DNA of 64,000 nt from an uncultured Lactobacillus sp. (GTDB lineage Bacteria; Bacillota; Bacilli; Lactobacillales; Lactobacillaceae). The position numbers and the translations under genes were made by a program. This document shows, piece by piece, positions 27,730-35,726 of the stretch (position 1 is its first letter; every line of letters begins with the position of its first letter). The notes under the pieces were generated by a model. That model searched no databases and was not told the DNA's origin. It saw only the letters and a list, made by a program, of their open reading frames with translations. The DNA lies in NCBI RefSeq assembly GCF_948948975.1, contig NZ_CARBVX010000004.1:1-64000 (forward strand), given 5' to 3'.

Positions 27730-28522
27730 TATCGCCTCCACTATTTGAATTTTGCTCAATTTCTCTTAATTTTTCATTAGTATCACGATCTTTTTTAGCT
27801 CTTGCAAATTCAATCATTGCTAATGCAACCCCGATTACAGCGACGGGCATTAAATTACCAAATTTAATGAAACAAGCTGCTGTAAATCCAAGTAACAAAT
27901 AAGGAACATATTTGTTCTTTAGCATATTCTTTAGAAGCATAGCAAAACCAACAGCTGGTAAAATACCACCAGCAATTTCAAAACCATGACTTAACCAACT
28001 AGGCATCGCATTTACTAAATTGCTCATTGGTGCTTGAGCTGCATATACACATAAGAACGTAAAAATACCATATGTAAGAGCAACAATAAATGTTGGAGCT
28101 AGTACAATCCAAGTAAATTTTTTAGTTTCTGCTTTTCCCGCGTATTCAATTGTTTTTCTAGTTAACAATGAAAATGCTGAGTAATAGAACAAAACAATAT
28201 ACTGCATCAAAATTGAAAATGGAAGTGATAATCCAATTGCAGTATCTGGATTATGTCCTGTAGTGTACGCTAAAACAACAGTCATAATTCCAGCCATAAT
28301 TGGGTTAGGTGGCTGCGTCCCACCAACAGGAGTTAGTCCTGCAAACGCTAATTCAGTCAATCCACCAGCAATAATTCCTAACTTTAAGTCTCCAAGTAAT
28401 AATCCAGTTATGGTACAAACAATCATTGGTCGGAAAATATAGAAACCTTCTAGCCAAAAATCCGCACCCGCGATAATTGCAAAGAGAGAAATAATTAAAC
28501 CTTGACCTAAACTAACAGTCAT
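27716..28522 (-). CDS. PTS mannose-family IIC component
   Basis: This 268-aa membrane transporter has about eight helices with the IIC hallmark GGLTELAFAGLTPVGGTQPPNP near residue 55. The GAGAGG site precedes the ATG. It is the first intact structural gene after the decayed regulator/IIB gene, 20 bases downstream. The sugar is unknown; members take mannose, N-acetyl hexosamines or host amino sugars. Confidence 0.88.
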   Translation of the reverse strand: MTVSLGQGLIISLFAIIAGADFWLEGFYIFRPMIVCTITGLLLGDLKLGIIAGGLTELAFAGLTPVGGTQPPNPIMAGIMTVVLAYTTGHNPDTAIGLSLPFSILMQYIVLFYYSAFSLLTRKTIEYAGKAETKKFTWIVLAPTFIVALTYGIFTFLCVYAAQAPMSNLVNAMPSWLSHGFEIAGGILPAVGFAMLLKNMLKNKYVPYLLLGFTAACFIKFGNLMPVAVIGVALAMIEFARAKKDRDTNEKLREIEQNSNSGGDNDGI

Positions 28523-28542
28523 AATGATTACCTCTCACCAAT

Positions 28543-29515
28543 TTAAAACTTACTCAAAACATCCCTTTTATCTTCTGGAACATCTTGAATATAGCATTCA
28601 ACACCTACATCAATTAACTCATTAAATGCATTTTTATCTTCTTCATTAACAAACACTTTCTTGGAAATTTGTTCTTTTCCCTCTGAAAAATGCATATTAC
28701 CTACATTTACTGACTTTATTGGTACTCCACCTTTAACTAGCTTTAATACATCTTCTGGGGTTTTAACAACTAGAAAAATATGTTGACGAGGACTAGCTTT
28801 AGAAATTGTAGAAATTGTTTTATCTAACGTCCAAAATCTAATACTTACTCCAGAAGTTTCAGCAGTCATTAATTCTTGTTGAAGTGGATCATTTGCAGCT
28901 GCATCATGAATTTCTGCATCAAGATATCTATGATCATTTTTATCAACTAAAGCTGCTCGAGCTTTTGACTTAAAAACTCCACCTACAAAATTATATTTTC
29001 CACTAAGTAAAGGAATGATCTCCTCATGCTCTAATTCATCAAGTTTTATTTCTGGAAAACGATCAAAGGCAATAAAGATATGCCTATACATTATCTTTTG
29101 ACCATCTCCGGAATAAATTTTTTTGATCTCATATAGATAATCAACAGGGACTAGACCTATTTTTTCTTTAATTTCTAGGTAGCGTTCATCAGCAATAATA
29201 TTGAATTCTAAAATTTGACTAGAAGGTTTTGCTTCCATTTCACGAATCTTATTTTTAATACGAAAAATATCTATAATATTTATTTCTTTTGCTACGTCCA
29301 AGGACAAATGAGCCCTGGCGTTGCTTTTTATAAATAAAGTTTCTATTTTGAAGTTCTTCTAAAGCTTTTCGGACAGTAATTCGACTAATATTAAATTGAT
29401 TTCTAAGCTCTTGCTCAGAAGATAACTTATCATTCTCCTTCAAAGCGCCTATTTCAATTTTATGGATTAAAACCTGCATCATTTTTTGATAAAGTGGTAC
29501 TGCATTTGTCTCCAT
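28543..29515 (-). pseudogene. Frameshifted GntR/UTRA regulator fused to the C-terminal part of a PTS IIB
   Basis: Three parts can be read in order. 29515-29255 encodes a GntR winged helix (LSSEQELRNQFNISRITVR) that ends early at RYFSY. From about 29300 the next frame continues with a UTRA effector domain (ILEFNIIADERYLEIK to LVDKNDHRYLD). Near 28910 the sequence switches, still in frame, to a mannose-family IIB: AANDPLQQELM, VKTPEDVLKLV, SVNVGNMHFSEGKEQIS, to the normal IIB end. The IIB N-terminus with its phosphorylated His (RLIHGQ) and the UTRA C-terminal third are missing. One indel (around 29285-29305) and one deletion explain this. The same-strand IIC, IID and IIA genes follow. Confidence 0.8.
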
Positions 29516-29544
29516 AAAGTTAATTCACGCCGTCCAACTTGTTA

Positions 29545-29600
29545 TGCTGTTATAATAGCAACACACGTATATACCCTAAAAGGTAATTTTGTAAACGATA
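29545..29600 (-). promoter_or_regulatory. Promoter and candidate GntR operator of the first mannose-family PTS operon
   Basis: On the minus strand TTTACA-16-TATATA forms a promoter (-10 at 29568-29573). The 16-bp imperfect palindrome TGCTGTTATAATAGCA (29545-29560) sits at the predicted transcription start, as expected for a GntR-type repressor site. Confidence 0.5.
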
Positions 29601-29650
29601 TCATAATGTAAAAATTATTATTTAAAAAACTAAAATGGACATTAAGTAAT

Positions 29651-29702
29651 AAAAAAGCCGTTAAATCGAGGTTTTCTACCAAGATTTAATGGCTTTTTTT
29701 AT
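29651..29702 (-). terminator. Intrinsic terminator of the second PAS gene
   Basis: AAAGCCATTAAATC pairs with GATTTAACGGCTTT with one wobble. T-runs follow on the minus strand, about 20 bases behind the stop codon. Confidence 0.85.
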
Positions 29703-29720
29703 TTTCAACTTTAATTTTAA

Positions 29721-30455
29721 TTAATACTCTGAAGCACCAGAACTTGTATCAGTTTCTTCTTGCTTCTTTTCCACATGCTCTTCATGCTTAGATGCACCAG
29801 TTCCCGTATCAACTTCATCTCTCTTATAAGTTGCACCAGTGGTAGCATCCGGATCATCTACTAGCTTTTGACCAGTAGTTTCACAGAAGTACTTCACAAA
29901 TGGATAAAGGTCTTGTACCCATTCATAAGTTCCCACGTAATTTCCTTCGTCATCTTCAATTCGCTTATAATCATGCAAAATTAATTTATGACGATTGCCA
30001 TTAGGAACTGGCATTTTTACCTCATCATGCCCATCTACCTTGTTTCTTAAAGCATAAATAACTTTCTTGGCTTCAGGAATAACATTACGAATATCTGGAT
30101 GCACAGCGCCCATTGTATCACCAACTTGATCTGGTGTACGTTTAGCTAACATTTTCTTATTTGGATCAGTCGGTCTGTTGTACCACAAAAATTGATTATT
30201 ATCGTCTACATAAGTTAATTCACCAAATGCACGACGAAGCATCCAATTAATTTGGTTAACAGTAAGAAGTCCTGCATCCAATTTTACATAATCGTCTCCT
30301 TCAGCTGCATTTACTTTTTTAGCAGCTTTATTTAACCAATCTGGATCATTTTTATCTACACCTTCGACCGTGTAGCGTGATTTACCAGTAGCATCAAAAT
30401 CCTCTTTAATATAATCTTCTTCTTTTAAGTCTTGTAACCATTTAGGTTCTGCCAT
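29721..30455 (-). CDS. PAS-domain protein (DUF438-type PAS) with repeated GAS tail motifs
   Basis: This 244-aa soluble protein is paralogous to the gene at 20070. Residues of about 50-200 resemble the PAS domain of DUF438 proteins, including ELTYVDDNNQFLWYN, the conserved VHP and GTYEWVQDLYPFVKYF. Both paralogues share YVKL(D/N)AGL before the PAS domain and TGQKLVDD after it. The C-terminus carries DTGTGASK and DTSSGASEY, two versions of a motif found once in the paralogue. There is no output domain, so it probably signals by protein contact or is a ligand carrier. It is single, with its own terminator. Confidence 0.72.
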   Translation of the reverse strand: MAEPKWLQDLKEEDYIKEDFDATGKSRYTVEGVDKNDPDWLNKAAKKVNAAEGDDYVKLDAGLLTVNQINWMLRRAFGELTYVDDNNQFLWYNRPTDPNKKMLAKRTPDQVGDTMGAVHPDIRNVIPEAKKVIYALRNKVDGHDEVKMPVPNGNRHKLILHDYKRIEDDEGNYVGTYEWVQDLYPFVKYFCETTGQKLVDDPDATTGATYKRDEVDTGTGASKHEEHVEKKQEETDTSSGASEY

Positions 30456-30599
30456 TTTACTTCACCTCATAAATCTACGTCTCTTCAACTTGATTATACC
30501 CACTAACGAAAGGGCTTGCAATGCTTATATGCAGTATTTTATATATAAAGTTGGCATAATATATATTTATGGAATATAATTTATTTTTAAAATTAGATG

Positions 30600-30628
30600 T
30601 TGACTAAAAGTAAGTTATACGATAATAT
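30600..30628 (+). promoter_or_regulatory. Promoter of the cysteine leader and cystine transporter
   Basis: TTGACT-17-TAATAT is a near-consensus promoter that places the transcript start about 20 bases before the leader ORF. Confidence 0.75.
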
Positions 30629-30652
30629 AACTTGTGAAAAGTAAGAAAGGAG

Positions 30653-30740
30653 CTAATGAGTATGTTTAATGTACGTCAAGCAAATTCTTGTTGTTGTAAT
30701 TGTCAAAAAATTTGGCAATTATTTGGCGTACAGTCATTAG
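30653..30740 (+). promoter_or_regulatory. Foldable leader element around the Cys codons
   Basis: Three nested complementary pairs close on each other: CTAATGA (30653-30659) with TCATTAG (30734-30740), GTACGTCAA (30671-30679) with TTGGCGTAC (30723-30731, one G-U pair), and AATTGTC (30698-30704) with GGCAATT (30714-30720, one G-U pair). The Cys codons at 30689-30703 lie inside. A ribosome paused there would disrupt the inner stem and free the 3' arms, so translation speed can alter the fold. Confidence 0.65.
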
Positions 30741-30772
30741 TTCATTCAAGAATTTCTCTAGTTAGAAACTAG
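30656..30772 (+). CDS. Cysteine-rich leader peptide upstream of the cystine transporter
   Basis: This 38-codon ORF has a strong AAAGGAG site ending four bases before its ATG. Residues 11-17 read SCCCNCQ, with Cys codons 12, 13, 14 and 16 all TGT. The ORF ends at TAG 30770-30772. About 30 bases later an intrinsic terminator (30803-30837) ends just before the start of the cystine symporter gene. A run of codons for the amino acid handled by the downstream gene is the hallmark of an attenuation leader. The peptide itself likely has no function after release; a second ATG two codons later is also possible. Confidence 0.8.
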   Translation: MSMFNVRQANSCCCNCQKIWQLFGVQSLVHSRISLVRN

Positions 30773-30802
30773 CTTTTCAAAGTTATAACTATGGTTTTTC
30801 TC

Positions 30803-30837
30803 AAGAGCTGTTGGCATTAGGCCAATGGCTCTTTTTT
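30803..30837 (+). terminator. Attenuator-type intrinsic terminator before the cystine transporter
   Basis: A 13-bp stem with two G-U pairs (30803-30815 with 30821-30833) and a five-base loop is followed by TTTTTT. It lies between the leader ORF and the transporter start at 30865, on the same transcript, so read-through must be conditional. Confidence 0.85.
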
Positions 30838-30864
30838 GTTTGCTTAGAATTGGAGTTGAATAAA

Positions 30865-32253
30865 GTGCAAACTACTCTCGTTGTTTTAGTAGCCATCGCG
30901 ATTCTCGCTGGTATGGCTTACTTACACAAAAAGAATTGGGGATTTACTAAATTAGTATTCCTCTCACTTATCATCGGAATTATTTTTGGTGTTTCTATTC
31001 AATTAATGTTCGGTGCTAATAGTAATATTGTAAAAAATAGTATCGACTGGATTTCCATTGTTGGAGATGGCTATGTTTCCTTACTACAAATGCTAGTAAT
31101 TCCTCTAATCTTTGTTTCTTTAGTGGGGGCCTTCACTCAACTAAAAATGACTACTAAGATTAGAAAAATTGCTACCAGTGTTTTAGCTATTTTATTAGGA
31201 ACTACAGCTGTTGCTTCCTTCTTAGGTTTCAGTAGTGTAGCTATTTTTAATTTAGGTGGGGCTGGCTTTGCTAAAGGAATGTCTGCATCCTCCACTGCTC
31301 TTACCTCTATTAAAGATCATCAAGCTCAATTAAAAGGCTTGACCCTTCCTCAACAAATAACATCCTTCTTCCCACAAAATATTTTTGCAGATTTTGCTGG
31401 AATGCGCTCAACTAGCACAATTGCAGTAGTAATTTTCTCTATTTTTGTCGGAATTGCCTTCTTACAAGTTAAGAAAGAAAAAGCAGATGTAGCTGCTACA
31501 TTTGCACGCGGTATTCAAGCCTTACGTGCAGTTATCATGCGCATAGTTAAGATTGTACTTGAACTCACTCCTTATGGAATTTTTGCTTTAATTGCTAGAA
31601 CTACTGCAACTAACAGTTTTGCAACAATGAGTAAACTACTAGTCTTTATCGTTGCTGCTTACCTTGCAATTGCTGTTATGTTCATTGTTCATGCAGTTCT
31701 ACTTTTAATTAACGGAATTAATCCAATCACCTACTTCAAGAAGGCATGGCCTGTCTTAGTCTTTGCTTTCACTTCTAGAACTAGTGGCGGTAGCTTGCCA
31801 CTTAATGTACGTACTCAACGTGAATCAATGGGAGTAAGTGATACGATTGCAGACTTTGCCGCTAGCTTTGGTTTAACTATTGGTCAAAATGGATGTGCAG
31901 GTCTTTATCCATCAATGGTAGCAGCAATCACTGCCCCACTTGTTGGAGTTAACATTTTCTCATGGCAATTTGTTTTAAGTTTAGTTGTAATTGACGTTAT
32001 TTCTAGTTTCGGCGTTGCCGGTGTTGGTGGCGGCGCTACATTTACCACGTTAATGGTCTTAGGTGCTCTTAACTTACCAGTAACAGTTTTAGGTGTTTTA
32101 ATTGCTATTGACCCAGTTGTTGATATGGCTAGAACTGCCCTTAATGTTAACGACTCAATGGTTGCTGGTGTTATTACTGCTAAGCGTACCGGAGAACTAA
32201 ACTGGGATACTTTTAATAATGAAAAATCTGATGTAGATGCTGAAGTTGAATAG
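30865..32253 (+). CDS. tcyP: L-cystine symporter (TcyP-like, cation:dicarboxylate symporter family)
   Basis: This protein of about 462 aa has eight transmembrane helices and the re-entrant loop motifs of the glutamate/DAACS fold, for example SRTSGGSLPLNVRTQ and FGLTIGQNGCAGLYPSM. The closest family is TcyP, which imports cystine. The GTG at 30865 is chosen because TTGGAG lies nine bases upstream; the frame is open back to 30811 but that part overlaps the terminator hairpin. The Cys-rich leader and terminator upstream suggest induction when cysteine is scarce, which agrees with the predicted substrate. Confidence 0.85.
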   Translation: MQTTLVVLVAIAILAGMAYLHKKNWGFTKLVFLSLIIGIIFGVSIQLMFGANSNIVKNSIDWISIVGDGYVSLLQMLVIPLIFVSLVGAFTQLKMTTKIRKIATSVLAILLGTTAVASFLGFSSVAIFNLGGAGFAKGMSASSTALTSIKDHQAQLKGLTLPQQITSFFPQNIFADFAGMRSTSTIAVVIFSIFVGIAFLQVKKEKADVAATFARGIQALRAVIMRIVKIVLELTPYGIFALIARTTATNSFATMSKLLVFIVAAYLAIAVMFIVHAVLLLINGINPITYFKKAWPVLVFAFTSRTSGGSLPLNVRTQRESMGVSDTIADFAASFGLTIGQNGCAGLYPSMVAAITAPLVGVNIFSWQFVLSLVVIDVISSFGVAGVGGGATFTTLMVLGALNLPVTVLGVLIAIDPVVDMARTALNVNDSMVAGVITAKRTGELNWDTFNNEKSDVDAEVE

Positions 32254-32270
32254 TTTACTAGAAATTTTTC

Positions 32271-32299
32271 TTGACATTATTTTTTAAGCGTTGTAGTAT
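32271..32299 (+). promoter_or_regulatory. Promoter of the T-box operon
   Basis: TTGACA-17-TAGTAT lies 18 bases behind the cystine transporter stop and just ahead of the T-box leader. Confidence 0.8.
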
Positions 32300-32304
32300 T
32301 ATGA

Positions 32305-32605
32305 CAACAAAATTAATTAAAGCTTAGAAAAGATGAGTAATTACTTAAGGCATCCCCAGAGAGTCGGATTAGGTGCAAGCCGATGTTGCTGATGTAATGA
32401 AGATGGTCTTGGAGCTAAATTAAAGTGCAAGCTAATTTAAGTAAGCAATTTACGATTGACGTTCGTTACCATGTCCGAGTCTTCCAAATGTTGGAGTACT
32501 TAGTGAGGAATTAATTGTAAGATTAATTCGAATGCAGGGTGGTAACACGCTATTAAGCGTCCCTAGTGTAGTGTAATAACTATACTTGGGGCGCTTTTTC
32601 TTTTG
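32305..32605 (+). ncRNA. T-box riboswitch leader, probably tRNA-Met specific
   Basis: The leader has the Stem I AG-bulge and distal loop (AGAGAGTCGG...GTGCAAGCCGAT near 32358-32385), the T-box core AGGGTGGTAACACGC (32536-32550) and a terminator whose stem starts at GCGTCCCT (32557) and ends in GGGGCGC plus a T-run. The specifier is read from the 3' side of Stem I, where GAAGATGGTC (ATG at 32403-32405) is the best candidate; ATG at 32397 is the alternative. Either gives Met, which agrees with the downstream MetE-like and LuxS genes. Uncharged tRNA would promote read-through. Confidence 0.88.
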
Positions 32606-32641
32606 CTTAATTAGTTTATTAAATTCAAAGGAGAGATTATT

Positions 32642-32743
32642 TTGAATATCAAAAAAGAATATTTTAGTGAACAGGTATTTAATCGAATGTGCAGCTTACA
32701 TTCTATGATCCCTCTTGTCAGCGGATATTCAGATAATATTTAA
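32642..32743 (+). CDS. Unrecognised 33-aa ORF between T-box and metE-like gene
   Basis: A TTG start at 32642 follows a strong AAAGGAGAG site at seven bases, giving the start NIKKEYFSEQVFNRM. It has no recognised domain. It lies after the T-box terminator, so it would be translated only when the operon is on. It ends 35 bases before the metE-like start. It could be a small protein, a translation-coupling ORF or a remnant. Confidence 0.45.
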   Translation: MNIKKEYFSEQVFNRMCSLHSMIPLVSGYSDNI

Positions 32744-32778
32744 AAGACATTTTTAGTTAGAATTAAGAGGTAGATTTG

Positions 32779-33888
32779 ATGACAAAATTAGCACATTACG
32801 ATATTGTTGGTAGTTTCTTAAGACCAGAAGAATTAAAAGAAGCAAGAAAGAATTTCAACCAGGAAAAGATCTCACAAGAAGAGTTAACTAAAATTGAAGA
32901 TCAAGAAATTAAAAGATTAATTCAAAAAGAAGAAGAATTAGGATTAACAGCAGTCACAGACGGTGAATTTCGCCGTAGTTGGTGGCATCTGGATTTCCTA
33001 TGGGGATTAAATGGCGTGGCCAAATATGATTACAAAGAAAGCTATAAGTTCCACGGAGCTAAAACTAGAACCGATAATGCAGAACTATCTGGAAAAGTTA
33101 CCTATAATCCTGACCATCCATTTTTTGATGCATTTAAGTTTGTTAACGCTAATGTAAAAAATGCAATTGCTAAGCAAACTATCCCTTCCCCAACTCTCTT
33201 ATTTAGGGACAATCGCTCTGATAATTGGCCTAATTTCTACGATAATAAAAAAGATTACTTAGACGACTTAGCTACAGCCTACAATAAAACAATCAAACAT
33301 TTTTACGATTTAGGTTGTCGCTATATTCAAATTGATGATACTACTTGGGCTTTTTTAATTAGCAAGTTAAATGAATCTCAAAATGATCCAAAAGAGCATG
33401 AAAAATACGTTCAATTGGCGCAAGATTCAGTTTATGTAATTAATAAATCACTAGAAAACCTCCCTAATGATCTAACAATTGCTACACATATTTGTCGTGG
33501 TAATTTCAAATCTACTTTTCTTTTTTCTGGTGGATATGAACCCATTGCCGAATACCTAGGTCAGTTAAACTATGATCGCTTTTTCTTAGAATATGACAGT
33601 GATCGTGCTGGTGATTTGAAACCAATTAAGCAAATTTGGAATAATCGTGATAATGTCACCATTGTTCTAGGCTTGATTACTTCAAAAAATGGCAAATTAG
33701 AGGATCCGGTTACAATCGCAAAACGCATCACGGAAGCTGGCCGATTAGTACCCTTGGATAATCTGGCTCTAAGTACCCAATGCGGCTTTGCTTCTACTGA
33801 AGAAGGAAACATTTTAAGTGAAGCTGATCAATGGAAAAAGATTAAATTTGTTGTTAAGATAGCAAATAATATTTGGAAAAGTTTTTAA
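32779..33888 (+). CDS. MetE C-terminal-like methyltransferase (YxjG/YxjH family)
   Basis: This protein of about 369 aa is equivalent to the catalytic C-terminal half of cobalamin-independent methionine synthase. Visible hallmarks are the N-terminal [38 protein letters not shown], the zinc-site ATHICRGN (His and Cys) and LSTQCGF (second Cys). It likely methylates homocysteine to methionine using a methyl donor other than full MetE folate use; the donor is not clear. The ATG at 32779 follows AAGAGGTAG. It is T-box controlled and co-transcribed with luxS (14-base gap). Confidence 0.85.
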   Translation: MTKLAHYDIVGSFLRPEELKEARKNFNQEKISQEELTKIEDQEIKRLIQKEEELGLTAVTDGEFRRSWWHLDFLWGLNGVAKYDYKESYKFHGAKTRTDNAELSGKVTYNPDHPFFDAFKFVNANVKNAIAKQTIPSPTLLFRDNRSDNWPNFYDNKKDYLDDLATAYNKTIKHFYDLGCRYIQIDDTTWAFLISKLNESQNDPKEHEKYVQLAQDSVYVINKSLENLPNDLTIATHICRGNFKSTFLFSGGYEPIAEYLGQLNYDRFFLEYDSDRAGDLKPIKQIWNNRDNVTIVLGLITSKNGKLEDPVTIAKRITEAGRLVPLDNLALSTQCGFASTEEGNILSEADQWKKIKFVVKIANNIWKSF

Positions 33889-33902
33889 CGGAGGGAAATA
33901 TT

Positions 33903-34379
33903 ATGGGTAAAGTTGAAAGTTTTGAATTAGATCATACTAAAGTTAAGGCACCTTATGTTCGTTTAATTACTGTTGAAGAAGGACAAAAAGGCGATAAAAT
34001 TAGTAATTTTGATCTTCGTTTGGTTCAGCCTAATGAAAATGCAATTCCTACTGGAGGCTTGCATACCATTGAACACTTATTAGCTGGATTATTACGTGAC
34101 CGCATTGATGGTTATATTGATTGTTCACCATTCGGTTGCCGTACCGGCTTCCACCTCTTAGTTTGGGGTACTCCATCAACTACCGATGTAGCTAAGGCAC
34201 TTAAAGAATCACTTGAGGAAATTCGCGATAATATTACCTGGGAAGATGTTCCAGGAACTACGATTGAATCCTGTGGTAATTACCGCGACCACTCTCTTTT
34301 CTCAGCTAAGCAATGGTCAAGAGATATTTTAGAAAAAGGTATTTCCGACGATCCATTTGAGAGACATGTTGTAGAATAA
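33903..34379 (+). CDS. luxS: S-ribosylhomocysteine lyase LuxS
   Basis: This 158-aa enzyme has the metal-binding HTIEH (His and His with Glu as base), the active-site CRTGFH region and the late Cys ligand in [10 protein letters not shown]. It splits S-ribosylhomocysteine into homocysteine and the AI-2 precursor DPD. Upstream, the MetE-like enzyme would use the homocysteine, so the pair forms a methyl-cycle unit under T-box control. The ATG at 33903 follows GGAGGG; the frame extends further upstream without conservation. Confidence 0.96.
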   Translation: MGKVESFELDHTKVKAPYVRLITVEEGQKGDKISNFDLRLVQPNENAIPTGGLHTIEHLLAGLLRDRIDGYIDCSPFGCRTGFHLLVWGTPSTTDVAKALKESLEEIRDNITWEDVPGTTIESCGNYRDHSLFSAKQWSRDILEKGISDDPFERHVVE

Positions 34380-34397
34380 TTTTTCTGAATAAATATA

Positions 34398-34442
34398 AAA
34401 ATGCATTATTACTAATTTCAAACTAGTAATAATGCATTTTTT
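34398..34442. terminator. Bidirectional intrinsic terminator after luxS
   Basis: A stem of about 15 bp, AAATGCATTATTACTA with its complement, has A/T-runs on both sides and lies between luxS and a convergent membrane protein gene. Confidence 0.88.
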
Positions 34443-34836
34443 AATTATTTTTCTTATATCTATTCCACAAAACTATATTGCCAATCACTAGCATACATAC
34501 CCAGATTAATGATAGAACTATGTTGTTTTGATAATTTTGTTTATTTTGAATATTAACCCAAATCACACTAAAGTATATTCCACTCAGAATTGCACTTACG
34601 GTAACACTAGTTAAGATAACTATTAAATTTGGTATTTTTTTCTTATACTTTAGCAGCTGAAGCCAATTGTAGACCATCTCACAGATTACAATTAACACTA
34701 CCAGTAGGTCATACCACCAATCTTGCTGCTTAACAAACATATTTATCGTATCAATAAAATAATAGCCACAAATAATTGCAAATAAATCTAAAGTAAGCAA
34801 TTGTCCTACAATGGTGTTCTTTTCTTTTTCTTTCAT
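34441..34836 (-). CDS. Hypothetical four-helix membrane protein
   Basis: This 131-aa protein has four predicted membrane helices (about residues 9-30, 38-56, 67-90 and 100-122) and charged ends. No family is recognised. The start ATG is followed by KEKEKN, and AAAGGAAC lies upstream. It lies between luxS and the second mannose-family PTS operon and has its own orientation shared with the PTS, 86 bases downstream of the IID stop. It may be the operon's last gene. Confidence 0.65.
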   Translation of the reverse strand: MKEKEKNTIVGQLLTLDLFAIICGYYFIDTINMFVKQQDWWYDLLVVLIVICEMVYNWLQLLKYKKKIPNLIVILTSVTVSAILSGIYFSVIWVNIQNKQNYQNNIVLSLIWVCMLVIGNIVLWNRYKKNN

Positions 34837-34922
34837 AAAAGTTCCTTTATAAATCTTTATTGTTACTTTTAATTATAGAACAATAGCCTTCATTTCAGTA
34901 TTAAAAATACTAAGACGATTTT

Positions 34923-35726
34923 TTAGGCACTTAAGATATGGAAGTAACTTAAAACAATTCCTAAAATCAAAACAAACCAGATCATCTTAGTGGATGTCAC
35001 ATGTTTCTTTCCTAGCAACCAGTAAACTAAAGCTACAAGTAAGACAGGTACTAAAGATGGCATAATTTGATTTAAAATTGTTTGCATCTTTAATGTTACT
35101 TTACCTGCACGATATACAAATGGCACTTTAACATTCACTACTGTTGGTATCAAAGCCCCAACGACGGTAACCCCAAGTAAAATAGCAGAGTCGGTAATTG
35201 CATTTAACTTACCTGAAGCAGAATCAATTAATTTTGCTCCCTGTGAATAACCGAGGTTTAAAAAGCCAAATCTTGTGAATAAAACAATCAAATTAACGAT
35301 TATCCACAAAAAAGCTCCAAAAGGATTTCCTCGTAATCCCATATATGCACCAATTGATCCACAGATTGTAGGAATAATAGCTCCAAAAATTGTGTCTCCT
35401 ACCCCAGCTAATGGTCCCATTAAACCTGTCTTTAAGCCGGCAATTGTTTCTTTAGCTTTACTTCCCTGCTTTTCTTCAATTGCTAAATCCATTCCAATGA
35501 TAAAGTTTCCGTCAAATGCATTCACGTTGAAGAATTGTGACTGCATCTGCATCATTTCAACTAATTCTTCATCTTTATACCAGCGTCTTAAAAATGGCAA
35601 AACAGTATAAAAGTAACCCGGAGCCATCATTTTTTCATAGTTCCAAGATAACTGACTAGCCCAGAGCCAACGCCAATTTGCTCGGAAAAGGTCTTTTTTT
35701 GTTAATTTATTTGAATTAGTTTTCAT
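34923..35726 (-). CDS. PTS mannose-family IID component (second locus)
   Basis: This IID subunit of about 267 aa begins KTNSNKLTKKDLFRANWRWLW, and the central motif GPLAGVGDTIFGAIIPT is intact. The ATG at 35726 follows GAGGGAG and overlaps the IIC stop by 11 bases; the frame is open ten codons further upstream. It is part of a complete IIAB-IIC-IID set, unlike the first locus. Confidence 0.9.
   Translation of the reverse strand: MKTNSNKLTKKDLFRANWRWLWASQLSWNYEKMMAPGYFYTVLPFLRRWYKDEELVEMMQMQSQFFNVNAFDGNFIIGMDLAIEEKQGSKAKETIAGLKTGLMGPLAGVGDTIFGAIIPTICGSIGAYMGLRGNPFGAFLWIIVNLIVLFTRFGFLNLGYSQGAKLIDSASGKLNAITDSAILLGVTVVGALIPTVVNVKVPFVYRAGKVTLKMQTILNQIMPSLVPVLLVALVYWLLGKKHVTSTKMIWFVLILGIVLSYFHILSA

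Noticed and set aside
30811-30864. Upstream extension of the cystine transporter
   Set aside because: It runs through the terminator hairpin and T-run; the GTG at 30865 has a ribosome site.
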